DNA from: Bacillus_BD oryzisoli
Lineage (GTDB): Bacteria; Bacillota; Bacilli; Bacillales; Cytobacillaceae
DNA: 64,000 bases
Assembly: GCF_036670025.1 (NCBI RefSeq)
Contig: NZ_CP137640.1
Location: 1,770,001 to 1,834,000 of the forward strand
Direction of reading: 5' to 3'
The translations under genes were made by a program, and so were the position numbers. The notes below the pieces were generated by a model. The model worked only from the letters and a program-made list of their open reading frames with translations. It ran no database searches and was not told the origin of the DNA. Below, piece after piece: positions 8,735 through 18,494 of the stretch (position 1 is its first letter; every line of letters begins with the position of its first letter).

Positions 8735-8943
8735 TAAATGTTATAACACAGGTACCCGGCGGCTAAAAATAAAGTGTAGAACTGATGTTGGCCGCCGCCC
8801 TTGATACAACTAAAATTACCTGACTATATCAAAAAGACGGAACATAGGTTTAATTCCAAAACATCTGATTTGACAGTTAGAATAAATACTAGATTGCTTC
8901 AAAGCATATCTGGTATAAGTCTTAAAAAATGGAGGCTTTAAAA
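8735..8943 (+). promoter_or_regulatory. pyrP-pyrB intergenic leader without a recognisable PyrR site
   Basis: This is the position of the third PyrR attenuator in B. subtilis, but I find neither the GAGGCT-type binding loop nor a terminator with a T-run. Present instead are a GC-rich hairpin (GGCGGC near 8759 pairing with GCCGCC near 8791) and a second hairpin (AGATTGCTT at 8891-8899 with AAGCATATCT). Neither is followed by a U-tract. A lone TTGACA at 8870-8875 has no good -10 partner. Function is unknown. Confidence 0.5.
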
Positions 8944-9882
8944 ATGAACCATTTATTATCGACTGCTAGTTTATCAACAGAGGAGATAAAAGCGATATTA
9001 AATCAAGCTCGAAGCTTTTTGGAAGGGGAACAGTGGAAGCCGGCAGAGCAGCAGTTTGTGGCAAATTTATTTTTTGAGCCTAGTACGAGAACGAAATCCA
9101 GTTTTGAAGTAGCGGAAAAAAAGCTTGGCTTAGATGTCATTCCATTTGATGCTGATTTCTCAAGTGTGTTAAAGGGGGAGACCCTGTATGATACAGTACG
9201 TACCCTTGAATCGATTGGAGTTAATGCGGTCGTCATCCGACACAAAACAGATCATTATTTTGATGAATTAGTCGGACGTGTTGGAATCCCTGTTATTAAT
9301 GCAGGTGACGGCTGTGGTCATCATCCAACCCAATCCTTGTTAGATTTATTAACGATTCAACAAGAATTTGGAGATTTTAAGGGAATAAAGGTTGCAATCA
9401 TCGGGGATGTCAGCCATAGCCGGGTAGCCCGTTCAAATGCTGATGCTTTAACCCGACTAGGTGCAAAGGTTGTTTTTTCTGGTCCGCAAGAATGGTTTGA
9501 CGAAACATTTCTTGCAAGTGGAAGCTACGAAGATGTAGATACTGCCATTGAAACATCTGATGTTGTGATGCTCTTACGTATTCAGCATGAACGTCACGAT
9601 GGAGACGACTCAGGTATTTCTGAAAATTATCATCAACAATTTGGCTTAACGATTGAACGTGAAAAAAGAATGAAGCCGGGCAGCATTATTATGCATCCTG
9701 CCCCGGTAAATAGAAATGTCGAAATAGCTGATGAATTAGTAGAATGCAGCCGTTCAAGAATCTTTACGCAAATGAAAAATGGAGTTTTTGTCCGTATGGC
9801 TGTGATTAAACGAGCGCTTGAAAAAAACAAAGGGGGAATGCAAAGTGTCAATACTCATAAAAAATGGACAATTGCTAACTAA
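8944..9882 (+). CDS. pyrB: Aspartate carbamoyltransferase catalytic subunit
   Basis: Encodes 312 aa. It transfers the carbamoyl group from carbamoyl phosphate to aspartate, the first committed step of pyrimidine synthesis. The carbamoyl-phosphate loop FFEPSTRTKSSFE (STRT at 47-50) is intact, as are HPTQSLLDLLTI and MHPAPVNR. The start at ATG 8944 follows GGAGG at 8931-8935; an in-frame ATG at 8929 would place translation before that site. No regulatory-chain gene (pyrI) is present, as is usual for Bacillus. Its 3' end overlaps pyrC by 38 nt. Confidence 0.97.
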   Translation: MNHLLSTASLSTEEIKAILNQARSFLEGEQWKPAEQQFVANLFFEPSTRTKSSFEVAEKKLGLDVIPFDADFSSVLKGETLYDTVRTLESIGVNAVVIRHKTDHYFDELVGRVGIPVINAGDGCGHHPTQSLLDLLTIQQEFGDFKGIKVAIIGDVSHSRVARSNADALTRLGAKVVFSGPQEWFDETFLASGSYEDVDTAIETSDVVMLLRIQHERHDGDDSGISENYHQQFGLTIEREKRMKPGSIIMHPAPVNRNVEIADELVECSRSRIFTQMKNGVFVRMAVIKRALEKNKGGMQSVNTHKKWTIAN

Positions 9883-11128
9883 TGGGGAACTTACAACAGG
9901 TGACATCCTTATTGAGAAGGGTGTCATTAAAGAGATTGGAAACCTTGTAAATAATACTGCTGATGAAATAGTAGATGCATCTGGCTTAATTGTTGCCCCT
10001 GGTTTTATTGACCTGCATGTTCACCTTCGTGAGCCAGGCGGAGAAAAAAAAGAAACGATTGCAACAGGTACACTTGCGGCAGCAAAAGGCGGATTTACAA
10101 CCATCGCAGCAATGCCAAATACAAGGCCTGTTCCTGATACGAAGGAGCAATTAGAATGGCTGCACAAACGGATTGAAGAAACAGCGGCAGTAAAAGTACT
10201 TCCTTACGGTTCGATTACAGTCCGAGAAGCGGGTAAAGAATTAACTGATTTCTCCGCATTAAAGGCAGCCGGTGTATTTGCCTTAACAGATGACGGGGTT
10301 GGAGTTCAATCAGCAGATATGATGCTGACAGCTATGAAGAAAGCAGCGCAGGAAGGTTTAGCCATCGTTGCCCATTGCGAGGAAAATACACTGATTCATA
10401 AAGGATCTGTTCATGAAGGTTTATTTTCTCAGAAACACGGAATAAACGGAATTCCTTCTGTTTGTGAGTCCGTACAAATTGCCCGGGATGTCCTCCTTGC
10501 AGAGGCAGCCAATTGTCATTATCATGTCTGCCATATTAGTACGAAGGAATCCGTTCGTGCTGTTAGGGATGCTAAGCGGGCAGGAATACATGTCACTGCA
10601 GAAGTGACACCACATCATTTATTATTATGTGAGGAAGATATTCCAGGCTTAGACGCAAATTTTAAAATGAATCCCCCTTTACGCGGATCTGATGATCGCG
10701 AAGCATTAATTGAAGGACTATTAGATGGAACAATTGATTTTATTGCAACAGACCATGCACCGCACACAATGGAAGAGAAAGCTGAAGGAATGCAGCTTGC
10801 ACCATTTGGGATTGTTGGTTTGGAAACAGCTTTTCCACTTTTATATACTCACTTTGTTGAAAAAGGAAGTATGACTTTGGAGCAGCTTATTGACTATTTA
10901 AGCAGCAAGCCTGCACAAGCCTTTGGCCTTAATGGAGGGAGATTAGCGGTTGGTTCTCCGGCAGATATTGTTCTGCTTGACTTAAATCATGAAGAAAAGA
11001 TCAATCCAGATACATTTTTATCAAAGGGCCGAAACACACCATTTGGCGGCTGGGTATGTAAAGGATGGCCTGTCGTAACATTGGTTGATGGAAAGATAGC
11101 ATGGGAAAAAGGACGTGAAAAGGTATGA
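9845..11128 (+). CDS. pyrC: Dihydroorotase
   Basis: Encodes 427 aa of an amidohydrolase-superfamily enzyme that cyclises carbamoyl aspartate to dihydroorotate. The metal-binding HVHLREPG motif (His58 and His60) is present, and ATDHAPHT gives the catalytic Asp region. This is a class I bacterial enzyme, judged by length. The start is taken as GTG 9845 (VSILIKNG), which aligns with the family N-terminus and follows GGGGG by about 8 nt, so it overlaps pyrB by 38 nt. A start at the in-frame ATG 9818 would add nine residues and is less likely. Confidence 0.95.
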   Translation: MSILIKNGQLLTNGELTTGDILIEKGVIKEIGNLVNNTADEIVDASGLIVAPGFIDLHVHLREPGGEKKETIATGTLAAAKGGFTTIAAMPNTRPVPDTKEQLEWLHKRIEETAAVKVLPYGSITVREAGKELTDFSALKAAGVFALTDDGVGVQSADMMLTAMKKAAQEGLAIVAHCEENTLIHKGSVHEGLFSQKHGINGIPSVCESVQIARDVLLAEAANCHYHVCHISTKESVRAVRDAKRAGIHVTAEVTPHHLLLCEEDIPGLDANFKMNPPLRGSDDREALIEGLLDGTIDFIATDHAPHTMEEKAEGMQLAPFGIVGLETAFPLLYTHFVEKGSMTLEQLIDYLSSKPAQAFGLNGGRLAVGSPADIVLLDLNHEEKINPDTFLSKGRNTPFGGWVCKGWPVVTLVDGKIAWEKGREKV

Positions 11129-12222
11129 AAAAGAAGCTTATTCTAGAAGATGGAACTATATTTATTGGAGAGGCATTTGGCAGTGAAACAAGTTGTGTAG
11201 GAGAGGTAGTTTTTAATACTGGTATGACAGGATATCAAGAGGTGCTGTCAGACCCTTCTTATTGTGGGCAAATTGTTACATTGACCTACCCTCTGATCGG
11301 AAATTATGGAATAAACCGAGATGATTTCGAATCTATAACCCCTGCAATCAGCGGCTTTATCGTAAAAGAAACAGCCGATTTTCCATCTAACTGGAGAAGT
11401 GAAAAATCATTAGATGAGTATTTTAAGCTTAAGAATATTCCAGGAATCTCGGGGATTGATACAAGAAAACTTACGAGGGTAATTCGACAACACGGTACAC
11501 TCAAAGGTGCCCTTTGCAATATGAACGAAAATGTTGATGATGTTTTGGAGAAACTACGTGCAACTGAAATTCGTCGCGATCAAGTTAAACAGGTATCAAC
11601 AAAAACTCCATATCCAAGTCCTGGTAGAGGCAGAAGGGTTGTACTAGTGGATTTTGGTATGAAACACGGGATTTTAAGAGAATTAAACCAACGTGATTGT
11701 GATGTAATTGTGGTGCCTTATAATACAAAGGCGGAAGAAATACTTGAATTAAATCCTGATGGTGTCATGCTTTCAAATGGACCTGGAGATCCAAAGGATG
11801 TTCCTGAAGCGATAGGAATGATTCAAGGAATTCTTGGTAAAGTACCGCTGTTTGGTATTTGTCTTGGTCACCAGCTATTTGCTCTTGCTTGCGGAGCTAA
11901 TACTGAAAAAATGAAATTTGGCCACCGTGGATCGAATCACCCGGTAAAGGATCTTGCAACCGGAAAAGTGTACATTACATCACAGAACCACGGTTTTACT
12001 GTTGATGAAAAATCAATTGCAAATACAAGCTTGGAAGTCACGCAAATTGCTTTGAATGATGGAAGCATTGAAGGGTTAAAACACAAGGACTATCCAGCTT
12101 TTACTGTTCAATACCATCCGGAAGCTTCACCAGGACCAGAGGATTCCAATAATTTATTTCAACAATTTCTTGATTTAATTGAGAATGCTAAACAGGAGGG
12201 AAATACTTATGCCAAAGCGTAA
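11125..12222 (+). CDS. pyrAA: Carbamoyl-phosphate synthase, pyrimidine-specific small chain
   Basis: Encodes 365 aa (CarA type). The N-terminal half is the CPSase small-subunit domain. The C-terminal half is a class I glutamine amidotransferase with the nucleophile elbow FGICLGHQL (Cys246) and the catalytic His-Glu pair in QYHPEASPGP. It hydrolyses glutamine and channels ammonia to the large chain. It overlaps pyrC by 4 nt (ATGA) and pyrAB by 14 nt, consistent with coupled translation. Its place in the pyr operon identifies it as the pyrimidine-specific rather than the arginine-specific copy. Confidence 0.97.
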   Translation: MKKKLILEDGTIFIGEAFGSETSCVGEVVFNTGMTGYQEVLSDPSYCGQIVTLTYPLIGNYGINRDDFESITPAISGFIVKETADFPSNWRSEKSLDEYFKLKNIPGISGIDTRKLTRVIRQHGTLKGALCNMNENVDDVLEKLRATEIRRDQVKQVSTKTPYPSPGRGRRVVLVDFGMKHGILRELNQRDCDVIVVPYNTKAEEILELNPDGVMLSNGPGDPKDVPEAIGMIQGILGKVPLFGICLGHQLFALACGANTEKMKFGHRGSNHPVKDLATGKVYITSQNHGFTVDEKSIANTSLEVTQIALNDGSIEGLKHKDYPAFTVQYHPEASPGPEDSNNLFQQFLDLIENAKQEGNTYAKA

Positions 12223-15200
12223 TGATATAAAGAGTATTTTAGTGATCGGATCCGGCCCAATTGTGATTGGTCAGGCAGCAGAATTTGATTACGCAGGAAC
12301 ACAGGCATGTTTAGCTTTAAAAGAAGAAGGTTATAAAGTCATTCTTGTTAACTCCAACCCTGCTACCATCATGACAGATACAGAGATTGCCGACGCCGTC
12401 TATATTGAACCATTGACACTTGAATTTGTCGAAAGAATAATTAGAAAAGAAAGACCTGATGCACTATTGCCAACATTAGGCGGCCAGACAGGCTTAAACC
12501 TTGCAGTGGAATTAGCCAAATCAGGCATATTGGAAGAATGTGAAGTTGAAATTTTAGGCACAAAGCTGTCTGCTATTGAGAAAGCAGAGGATCGTGATTT
12601 ATTCAGAACTCTTATGAATGAGTTAAACGAACCGGTTCCTGAAAGTGATATCATTCATAATCTCGAGGAAGCGTATAAGTTTGTTGCTCAAATCGGCTAT
12701 CCAGTGATTGTTCGTCCTGCATTTACACTGGGAGGAACTGGCGGAGGAATCTGTCACAATGAAGAAGAACTTGTTGAAATTGTCACAAGCGGATTAAAAT
12801 ACAGCCCAGTAACACAATGTCTATTAGAGAAAAGTATTGCTGGTTTTAAGGAAATTGAGTATGAGGTCATGAGGGATTCAGCCGATAATGCGATCGTTGT
12901 ATGTAACATGGAAAACATAGATCCGGTTGGAGTACACACGGGAGATTCCATTGTCGTGGCACCTAGCCAAACATTAAGTGACCGCGAATATCAATTACTG
13001 CGAAATGCATCATTGAAAATTATTCGCGCACTGAAGATTGAAGGCGGATGTAATGTCCAGCTTGCCCTTGATCCGAATAGCTATAATTATTACATTATTG
13101 AAGTAAATCCGCGTGTCAGCCGTTCTTCTGCACTTGCATCAAAGGCAACCGGCTATCCAATTGCAAAACTTGCTGCTAAAATAGCCGTTGGTCTTACGTT
13201 GGATGAAATGATGAATCCTGTTACGGGAAAAACATACGCTTGCTTTGAACCGGCACTAGATTATATCGTGACAAAAATTCCACGATGGCCGTTTGATAAG
13301 TTTGAATCAGCCAATCGCCTTCTAGGAACACAAATGAAAGCGACCGGTGAAGTGATGGCAATTGGCCGTACATTTGAAGAGTCATTATTAAAGGCCATTC
13401 GCTCACTTGAAAGCAATGTCTATCATTTTGCTTTACCAAATGCTGCTGAATTCAGTGATGAAGTAATCGAAAAACGGATCCGTAAAGCAGGTGACGAACG
13501 GTTATTCTACATTGCTGAGGCGTTAAGAAGAGGAGTCACGATTGAAACGATTCATGAATGGAGCCAAATCGATCTATTCTTCTTATATAAAATGGAGGGA
13601 ATGATACGATTTGAAAAAGAGCTTTCCCAGCATCCATTTGATCGTGAATGGGGAGAAAAGGCCAAGAAAAAAGGATTTTCTGATCTGGCTATTTCTAAGA
13701 TTTGGGATACAACAGAGCGTTCCATTTATGATTGGCGTGTGAAACAAGGTGTGATTCCGGTATATAAAATGGTTGATACATGTGCAGCGGAATTTGCTTC
13801 AGAGACTCCGTATTTTTACGGAACATATGAAGAAGAGAACGAATCCATTGTTACCGAGCGAAAAAGTGTGATCGTACTTGGTTCAGGTCCAATCCGGATC
13901 GGTCAGGGTGTTGAATTCGATTATGCAACGGTGCATTCTGTATGGGCAATTAAAGAAGCCGGATATGAAGCAATCATCATTAATAATAATCCTGAAACAG
14001 TATCAACTGACTTCAGTATTTCAGATAAATTGTACTTTGAACCGTTAACAACGGAAGATGTTATGTCAATTATTGACCTGGAAAAACCAGTTGGCGTAGT
14101 TGTACAGTTTGGCGGTCAAACAGCGATTAATCTTGCATCAAAGCTGGTTGAGCATGGTGTTAAGATATTAGGAACGACTTTAGAGGATCTAGATCGTGCT
14201 GAAGACCGTGATAAGTTCGAACAGGCATTAGTACAATTAGAAATTCCAATGCCAAAAGGGAAAACAGCTCTTTCTGTCGATGAAGCTTTAACGATTGCAG
14301 AGAAAATTGGTTATCCAGTTCTGGTAAGGCCTTCTTATGTATTAGGAGGAAGGGCAATGGAAATTGTTTACAAGCAGGAAGAACTGTTACATTATATGGA
14401 AAATGCAGTAAAAATCAATCCAGAGCATCCTGTCCTTATTGACCGTTATTTAACAGGTAAAGAAATAGAAGTAGACGCGATTTCTGATGGAAAAGATGTT
14501 GTGATTCCTGGAATAATGGAGCATATTGAGCGAGCAGGCGTCCATTCAGGAGATTCAATTGCAGTCTATCCGCCGCAAAGTCTTTCAAACACTGTGAAAG
14601 AAAAACTCATTTCTTATACGGAGAAATTAGCGCTGGGATTGAATATCATTGGTTTATTAAATATTCAATATGTTGTAAGTAATGATGATGTTTTTGTACT
14701 GGAAGTAAATCCGCGTTCAAGCCGTACGGTTCCATTTTTAAGTAAAATTACGAATGTACCAATGGCCAATATTGCTACAAAGGTGATTCTTGGACAGACG
14801 CTTGCTGAACAGGGCTACGTATCCGGTCTGGTTCCGGAAAAGCCTGGTGTATATGTAAAAGCACCTGTATTTTCATTTGCAAAATTGCGCAATGTTGATA
14901 TTTCTTTAGGACCAGAAATGAAATCAACAGGCGAAGTCATGGGGAAAGATTATACATTAGAAAAAGCATTGTATAAGGCCCTTGTGGCATCGGGAATTAC
15001 GATTCAAAAGTTTGGAACGGTTCTTTTAACCATTGCTGATAAAGATAAAGAAGAGGCAGTTCATCTTGCAAAACGTTATGCAGCAATCGGTTATCGCCTG
15101 ATGGCAACAGAGGGAACTGCAGAATTTTTGAAAAAAGCAGGCATTCCAGTTAGTGTTGTCAGCAAAATTGGCTCTGAAGGTCCAGATCTTTTAGATGTGA

Positions 15201-15421
15201 TTAGAAACGGAGAAGCACAATTTGTCATCAACACTTTCTCAAAGGGCAAGCAGCCTGAGCGCGATGGCTTTAGAATCCGCCGCGAATCCGTTGAAAATGG
15301 AGTTCCTTGCTTAACATCGCTTGACACGGCTGAAGCCATTTTACGTGTCATTGAATCGATGAATTTTTCTGCGGAAGCAATGGCTCAACCGCTCAATACA
15401 AAGGAGGCTGTTCTTTCATGA
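12209..15421 (+). CDS. pyrAB: Carbamoyl-phosphate synthase, pyrimidine-specific large chain
   Basis: Encodes 1070 aa (CarB type) with the expected internal duplication. The first ATP-grasp half starts at LVIGSGPIVIGQAAEFDYAG, and the second starts near residue 555 with LGSGPIRIGQGVEFDYA. Paired EVNPR metal-site motifs occur in both halves. A C-terminal MGS-like domain (about 930-1060) is the allosteric region. It makes carbamoyl phosphate from bicarbonate, ammonia and two ATP. The ATG at 12209 follows CAGGAGGG; the longer frame from 12179 lacks such a site. It overlaps both neighbours. Confidence 0.98.
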   Translation: MPKRNDIKSILVIGSGPIVIGQAAEFDYAGTQACLALKEEGYKVILVNSNPATIMTDTEIADAVYIEPLTLEFVERIIRKERPDALLPTLGGQTGLNLAVELAKSGILEECEVEILGTKLSAIEKAEDRDLFRTLMNELNEPVPESDIIHNLEEAYKFVAQIGYPVIVRPAFTLGGTGGGICHNEEELVEIVTSGLKYSPVTQCLLEKSIAGFKEIEYEVMRDSADNAIVVCNMENIDPVGVHTGDSIVVAPSQTLSDREYQLLRNASLKIIRALKIEGGCNVQLALDPNSYNYYIIEVNPRVSRSSALASKATGYPIAKLAAKIAVGLTLDEMMNPVTGKTYACFEPALDYIVTKIPRWPFDKFESANRLLGTQMKATGEVMAIGRTFEESLLKAIRSLESNVYHFALPNAAEFSDEVIEKRIRKAGDERLFYIAEALRRGVTIETIHEWSQIDLFFLYKMEGMIRFEKELSQHPFDREWGEKAKKKGFSDLAISKIWDTTERSIYDWRVKQGVIPVYKMVDTCAAEFASETPYFYGTYEEENESIVTERKSVIVLGSGPIRIGQGVEFDYATVHSVWAIKEAGYEAIIINNNPETVSTDFSISDKLYFEPLTTEDVMSIIDLEKPVGVVVQFGGQTAINLASKLVEHGVKILGTTLEDLDRAEDRDKFEQALVQLEIPMPKGKTALSVDEALTIAEKIGYPVLVRPSYVLGGRAMEIVYKQEELLHYMENAVKINPEHPVLIDRYLTGKEIEVDAISDGKDVVIPGIMEHIERAGVHSGDSIAVYPPQSLSNTVKEKLISYTEKLALGLNIIGLLNIQYVVSNDDVFVLEVNPRSSRTVPFLSKITNVPMANIATKVILGQTLAEQGYVSGLVPEKPGVYVKAPVFSFAKLRNVDISLGPEMKSTGEVMGKDYTLEKALYKALVASGITIQKFGTVLLTIADKDKEEAVHLAKRYAAIGYRLMATEGTAEFLKKAGIPVSVVSKIGSEGPDLLDVIRNGEAQFVINTFSKGKQPERDGFRIRRESVENGVPCLTSLDTAEAILRVIESMNFSAEAMAQPLNTKEAVLS

Positions 15422-16197
15422 TCATGAAAGAGATGTGTACAGTCGTTTCCCAAACAGAATTAGCTGATTCTATATATGAGCTCACCTTAAAAGGTGAGCT
15501 TGTTCAACAAATGAATGAACCGGGTCAATTTGTCCACATTAAAGTAGAAAATAATCTGGATCCATTGCTAAGACGTCCGATTTCGATTGCTCGAATTGAT
15601 AAAAGAAGCGGTGAATTTACGATGATTTATCGGAAAGAAGGCAGAGGAACCACCTTGCTGGCTCAAAAACAAACCGGTGATCCCGTTGATATATTAGGGC
15701 CGCTCGGGTCTGGCTTTCCAATTACGGAAACAGCAACAGGAGAAACAGCGCTATTAGTTGGCGGAGGAATTGGTGTTCCGCCGCTTTATGAACTGTCACG
15801 GCAGCTAACAGACAAAGGAGTCAATGTGGTTCACGTGCTTGGATTTCAGACAAAAAGCGCCGTCTTTTATGAACAGGAATTTTCCCTGCTGGGAGAGACA
15901 TATGTAGCAACTGTGGATGGGACGTATGGTACGAAGGGTTTTGTAACGGATGTCATCGCCGAAAAAGGGCTTGCATTTGACACGCTTTATTCCTGCGGTC
16001 CGACCCCAATGCTAAAAGCACTTGAAACGAATTTCGCTGATAAAAAAGTATATCTTTCATTAGAAGAAAGAATGGGCTGCGGTATTGGTGCTTGCTTTGC
16101 CTGTGTATGTCATGTGAAAAATGATAAAGACGGACACTCGTATAAAAAGGTGTGCAGTGATGGTCCTGTTTTTCGGGCTGGGGAGGTTGTACTATGA
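15418..16197 (+). CDS. pyrK: Dihydroorotate dehydrogenase electron-transfer subunit
   Basis: Encodes 259 aa. It is the FAD/[2Fe-2S] subunit of the type 1B dihydroorotate dehydrogenase, passing electrons from PyrD to NAD. The FAD-binding motif RRPISIARID and the nucleotide loop LLVGGGIGVPPL are present. The Cys-rich C-terminus (CGIGACFACVC and a later KKVCSDGPVF) supplies four iron-sulfur ligands. The start at 15418 overlaps the pyrAB stop by 4 nt and follows AAGGAGG; an in-frame ATG at 15424 matches the B. subtilis N-terminus equally well. Confidence 0.96.
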   Translation: MIMKEMCTVVSQTELADSIYELTLKGELVQQMNEPGQFVHIKVENNLDPLLRRPISIARIDKRSGEFTMIYRKEGRGTTLLAQKQTGDPVDILGPLGSGFPITETATGETALLVGGGIGVPPLYELSRQLTDKGVNVVHVLGFQTKSAVFYEQEFSLLGETYVATVDGTYGTKGFVTDVIAEKGLAFDTLYSCGPTPMLKALETNFADKKVYLSLEERMGCGIGACFACVCHVKNDKDGHSYKKVCSDGPVFRAGEVVL

Positions 16198-17105
16198 GCA
16201 TGCTTGATGTGAAATTACCAGGACTTAACTTGAAAAATCCAATTATGCCGGCATCCGGCTGTTTTGGATTCGGCCGTGAATACAGCCAGCTCTATGATTT
16301 AAGCAGGCTCGGAGCAATTATGATAAAAGCAACGACAGTCGAACCCCGTTTTGGCAACCCGACACCAAGAGTGGCTGAAACCTCTGCAGGAATGCTTAAT
16401 GCGATTGGATTGCAAAATCCGGGGCTAAAAAAAGTTGTATCAGAGGAACTTCCGTGGCTGGAGCAGTTTGATGTTCCGATTATTGCTAATGTGGCTGGAT
16501 CGACCGAAGAGGATTATGTGGCAGTAGCTGAAGAAATCTCCAAAGCACCTAATGTTCATGCGCTTGAGCTCAATATATCCTGTCCCAATGTAAAGGAAGG
16601 CGGCATTGCCTTTGGGACGATTCCGAGCATTGCCGAAAAGTTAACAAAAAAGGTAAAAGAGGTATCAGCTGTTCCTGTTTATGTAAAACTATCGCCAAAT
16701 GTAAGTAATATCGTGGATATGGCAAAAGCAGTGGAAGCAGGTGGTGCGGACGGGTTGACTATGATCAATACTTTAGTTGGGATGAGAATTGACCTTAAGT
16801 CAGCGCGCCCGATTCTTGCAAACAAAACGGGCGGCTTATCAGGTCCGGCAGTGAAGCCCGTTGCCATCCGAATGATATATGAAGTAAGCCAGCAGGTAAA
16901 ACTTCCGATTATCGGTATGGGCGGTATTCAAAATTCAGAAGATGTAATTGAATATTTTTATGCCGGAGCTAGTGCAGTTGCCGTCGGGACGGCTAATTTT
17001 GTTGATCCTTTCGTTTGTCCTACCATTATTGATGAACTGCCGGATCTATTAAAGAAGCTTGGCTATGACCATATTTCACAATGTACAGGAAGGAGCTGGA
17101 AATAA
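16194..17105 (+). CDS. pyrD: Dihydroorotate dehydrogenase catalytic subunit (type 1B)
   Basis: Encodes 303 aa of an FMN-dependent TIM-barrel enzyme that oxidises dihydroorotate to orotate. The active-site base is a cysteine in ELNISCPNVKEGG, which marks class 1. The adjacent pyrK points to the NAD-dependent 1B subtype. The FMN-phosphate motif IIGMGGIQNSEDVIEYFYAGASAV lies near the C-terminus. It overlaps pyrK by 4 nt and ends 1 nt before the pyrF start. Confidence 0.97.
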   Translation: MSMLDVKLPGLNLKNPIMPASGCFGFGREYSQLYDLSRLGAIMIKATTVEPRFGNPTPRVAETSAGMLNAIGLQNPGLKKVVSEELPWLEQFDVPIIANVAGSTEEDYVAVAEEISKAPNVHALELNISCPNVKEGGIAFGTIPSIAEKLTKKVKEVSAVPVYVKLSPNVSNIVDMAKAVEAGGADGLTMINTLVGMRIDLKSARPILANKTGGLSGPAVKPVAIRMIYEVSQQVKLPIIGMGGIQNSEDVIEYFYAGASAVAVGTANFVDPFVCPTIIDELPDLLKKLGYDHISQCTGRSWK

Positions 17106-17106
17106 T

Positions 17107-17823
17107 TTGAAAACTCCTATCATTATTGCTCTTGACTTTGCTTCAAAAGAAGAGGTATCACGTTTCCTCGATCGTTTCAAAGGAGAAAAATTATTTGTAA
17201 AAGTAGGCATGGAGCTTTTTTACCAAGAGGGGCCATCCATTGTTCATGACATTAAAGAAAAAGGCCATCAAATCTTTCTCGATTTAAAGCTTCATGATAT
17301 ACCGAACACAGTAAAAAGTGCAATGAAAGGTCTCGCGAAGCTTCAGTGTGATCTTGTCAATGTTCATGCTGCTGGGGGACAGGAAATGATGATGGCTGCA
17401 TTAGAAGGATTGGATCAAGGGACACAAGCAGGACAAAAAAGACCGTTTTGCATTGCCGTCACACAGTTGACAAGCACTTCGGAAGAGCAAATGAAAAAAG
17501 AGCAACTGATTCAAGTTCCGCTCGAGGAATCAGTCCTTCATTATGCAAAGCTGACAAAGCAATCTGGTCTTGATGGTGTCGTGTGTTCAACACATGAGGC
17601 TGCGATCATTCGTCAAGCACTTGGAAATGAGTTTTTAACGGTTACTCCTGGCATTCGGCTTAAAGAGGATGCTGTAGGTGATCAAAAGAGAGTGGCAACA
17701 CCTGATGATGCCAGAAAAGCAGGGGTCTCATATATGGTGGTTGGCCGTTCAATCACAAGATCAGAAAATCCTGTTGAAAGTTATCAAAAGTTTATTCAAG
17801 CATGGGAAGGTGTTCAACTGTGA
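17107..17823 (+). CDS. pyrF: Orotidine 5'-phosphate decarboxylase
   Basis: Encodes 238 aa. It decarboxylates OMP to UMP, the last step of the pathway. The catalytic Lys-Asp array is seen in FLDLKLHDIPNTV, with an upstream Asp in IIALDFASKEE. The start is most likely the TTG at 17107: AGGAAGGAG lies about 10 nt upstream, it follows the pyrD stop by one base, and the resulting N-terminus (LKTPIIIALDF) matches the family. The longer frame from ATG 17059 would overlap pyrD by 47 nt and is less likely. Confidence 0.95.
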   Translation: MKTPIIIALDFASKEEVSRFLDRFKGEKLFVKVGMELFYQEGPSIVHDIKEKGHQIFLDLKLHDIPNTVKSAMKGLAKLQCDLVNVHAAGGQEMMMAALEGLDQGTQAGQKRPFCIAVTQLTSTSEEQMKKEQLIQVPLEESVLHYAKLTKQSGLDGVVCSTHEAAIIRQALGNEFLTVTPGIRLKEDAVGDQKRVATPDDARKAGVSYMVVGRSITRSENPVESYQKFIQAWEGVQL

Positions 17824-18443
17824 AAAAGAATATTGCTGAAAGCTTATTAGAAATTAAAGCCGTTAGCTTAAGTCCAAATGAGCCATTCACGTGGGCGTCA
17901 GGCATCAAATCTCCGATTTATTGTGATAATCGATTAACCCTTTCATATCCGCAAATAAGAAGAAAAATCGCAGCAGGACTTGCAGGTATCATTAAAGAGC
18001 AATTTCAGGGAACAGAGCTTGTTGCCGGAACTGCTACGGCAGGGATACCACATGCGGCTTGGGTAAGTGAGGAATTAAACTTGCCAATGTGCTATGTTCG
18101 TTCAAAAGCGAAGGGCCATGGGAAAGGAAATCAAATAGAAGGAAAAGCGGAAAAAGGACAAAAAGTCGTTGTTGTTGAAGATTTAATTTCAACGGGCGGA
18201 AGTGTCATTACTGCTGTAGATGCATTACGTGAAGCCGGATGTGATGTATTGGGAGTTGTATCCATCTTTACATACCAGCTTGAAAAAGGCTTCGAATTAT
18301 TGCGTGAAAGTAACATCACAGCCTATTCCTTAACTGATTTTTCTACCCTTGTTGAGGTTGCAAGTGAAAAGGGTTATATTGAACAGAAGGATTTAGAGAA
18401 GTTATTGGAGTGGCGTAAAAATCCTTCTGAGTGGGGAAAATAA
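17820..18443 (+). CDS. pyrE: Orotate phosphoribosyltransferase
   Basis: Encodes 207 aa. It joins orotate to PRPP to give OMP. The PRPP-binding motif VVVVEDLISTGGSV is intact, as is the flexible-loop region AKGHGKGNQIEG. The GTG at 17820 overlaps the pyrF stop (GTGA) and follows GGAAGGTG by about 8 nt. It is the last gene of the pyr operon, and a strong terminator follows. Confidence 0.96.
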   Translation: MKKNIAESLLEIKAVSLSPNEPFTWASGIKSPIYCDNRLTLSYPQIRRKIAAGLAGIIKEQFQGTELVAGTATAGIPHAAWVSEELNLPMCYVRSKAKGHGKGNQIEGKAEKGQKVVVVEDLISTGGSVITAVDALREAGCDVLGVVSIFTYQLEKGFELLRESNITAYSLTDFSTLVEVASEKGYIEQKDLEKLLEWRKNPSEWGK

Positions 18444-18460
18444 TATTTGCAACACATTCA

Positions 18461-18494
18461 TGCCTGGCATTATTGAAATGTCAGGCATTTTTTT
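18461..18494 (+). terminator. Rho-independent terminator of the pyr operon
   Basis: TGCCTGGCAT pairs with AATGTCAGGCA around a short loop, then a long T-run. It lies 17 nt after pyrE. Confidence 0.92.

Noticed and set aside
8870..8898. Separate promoter for pyrB from the consensus TTGACA
   Set aside because: No acceptable -10 hexamer lies 16-18 nt downstream.
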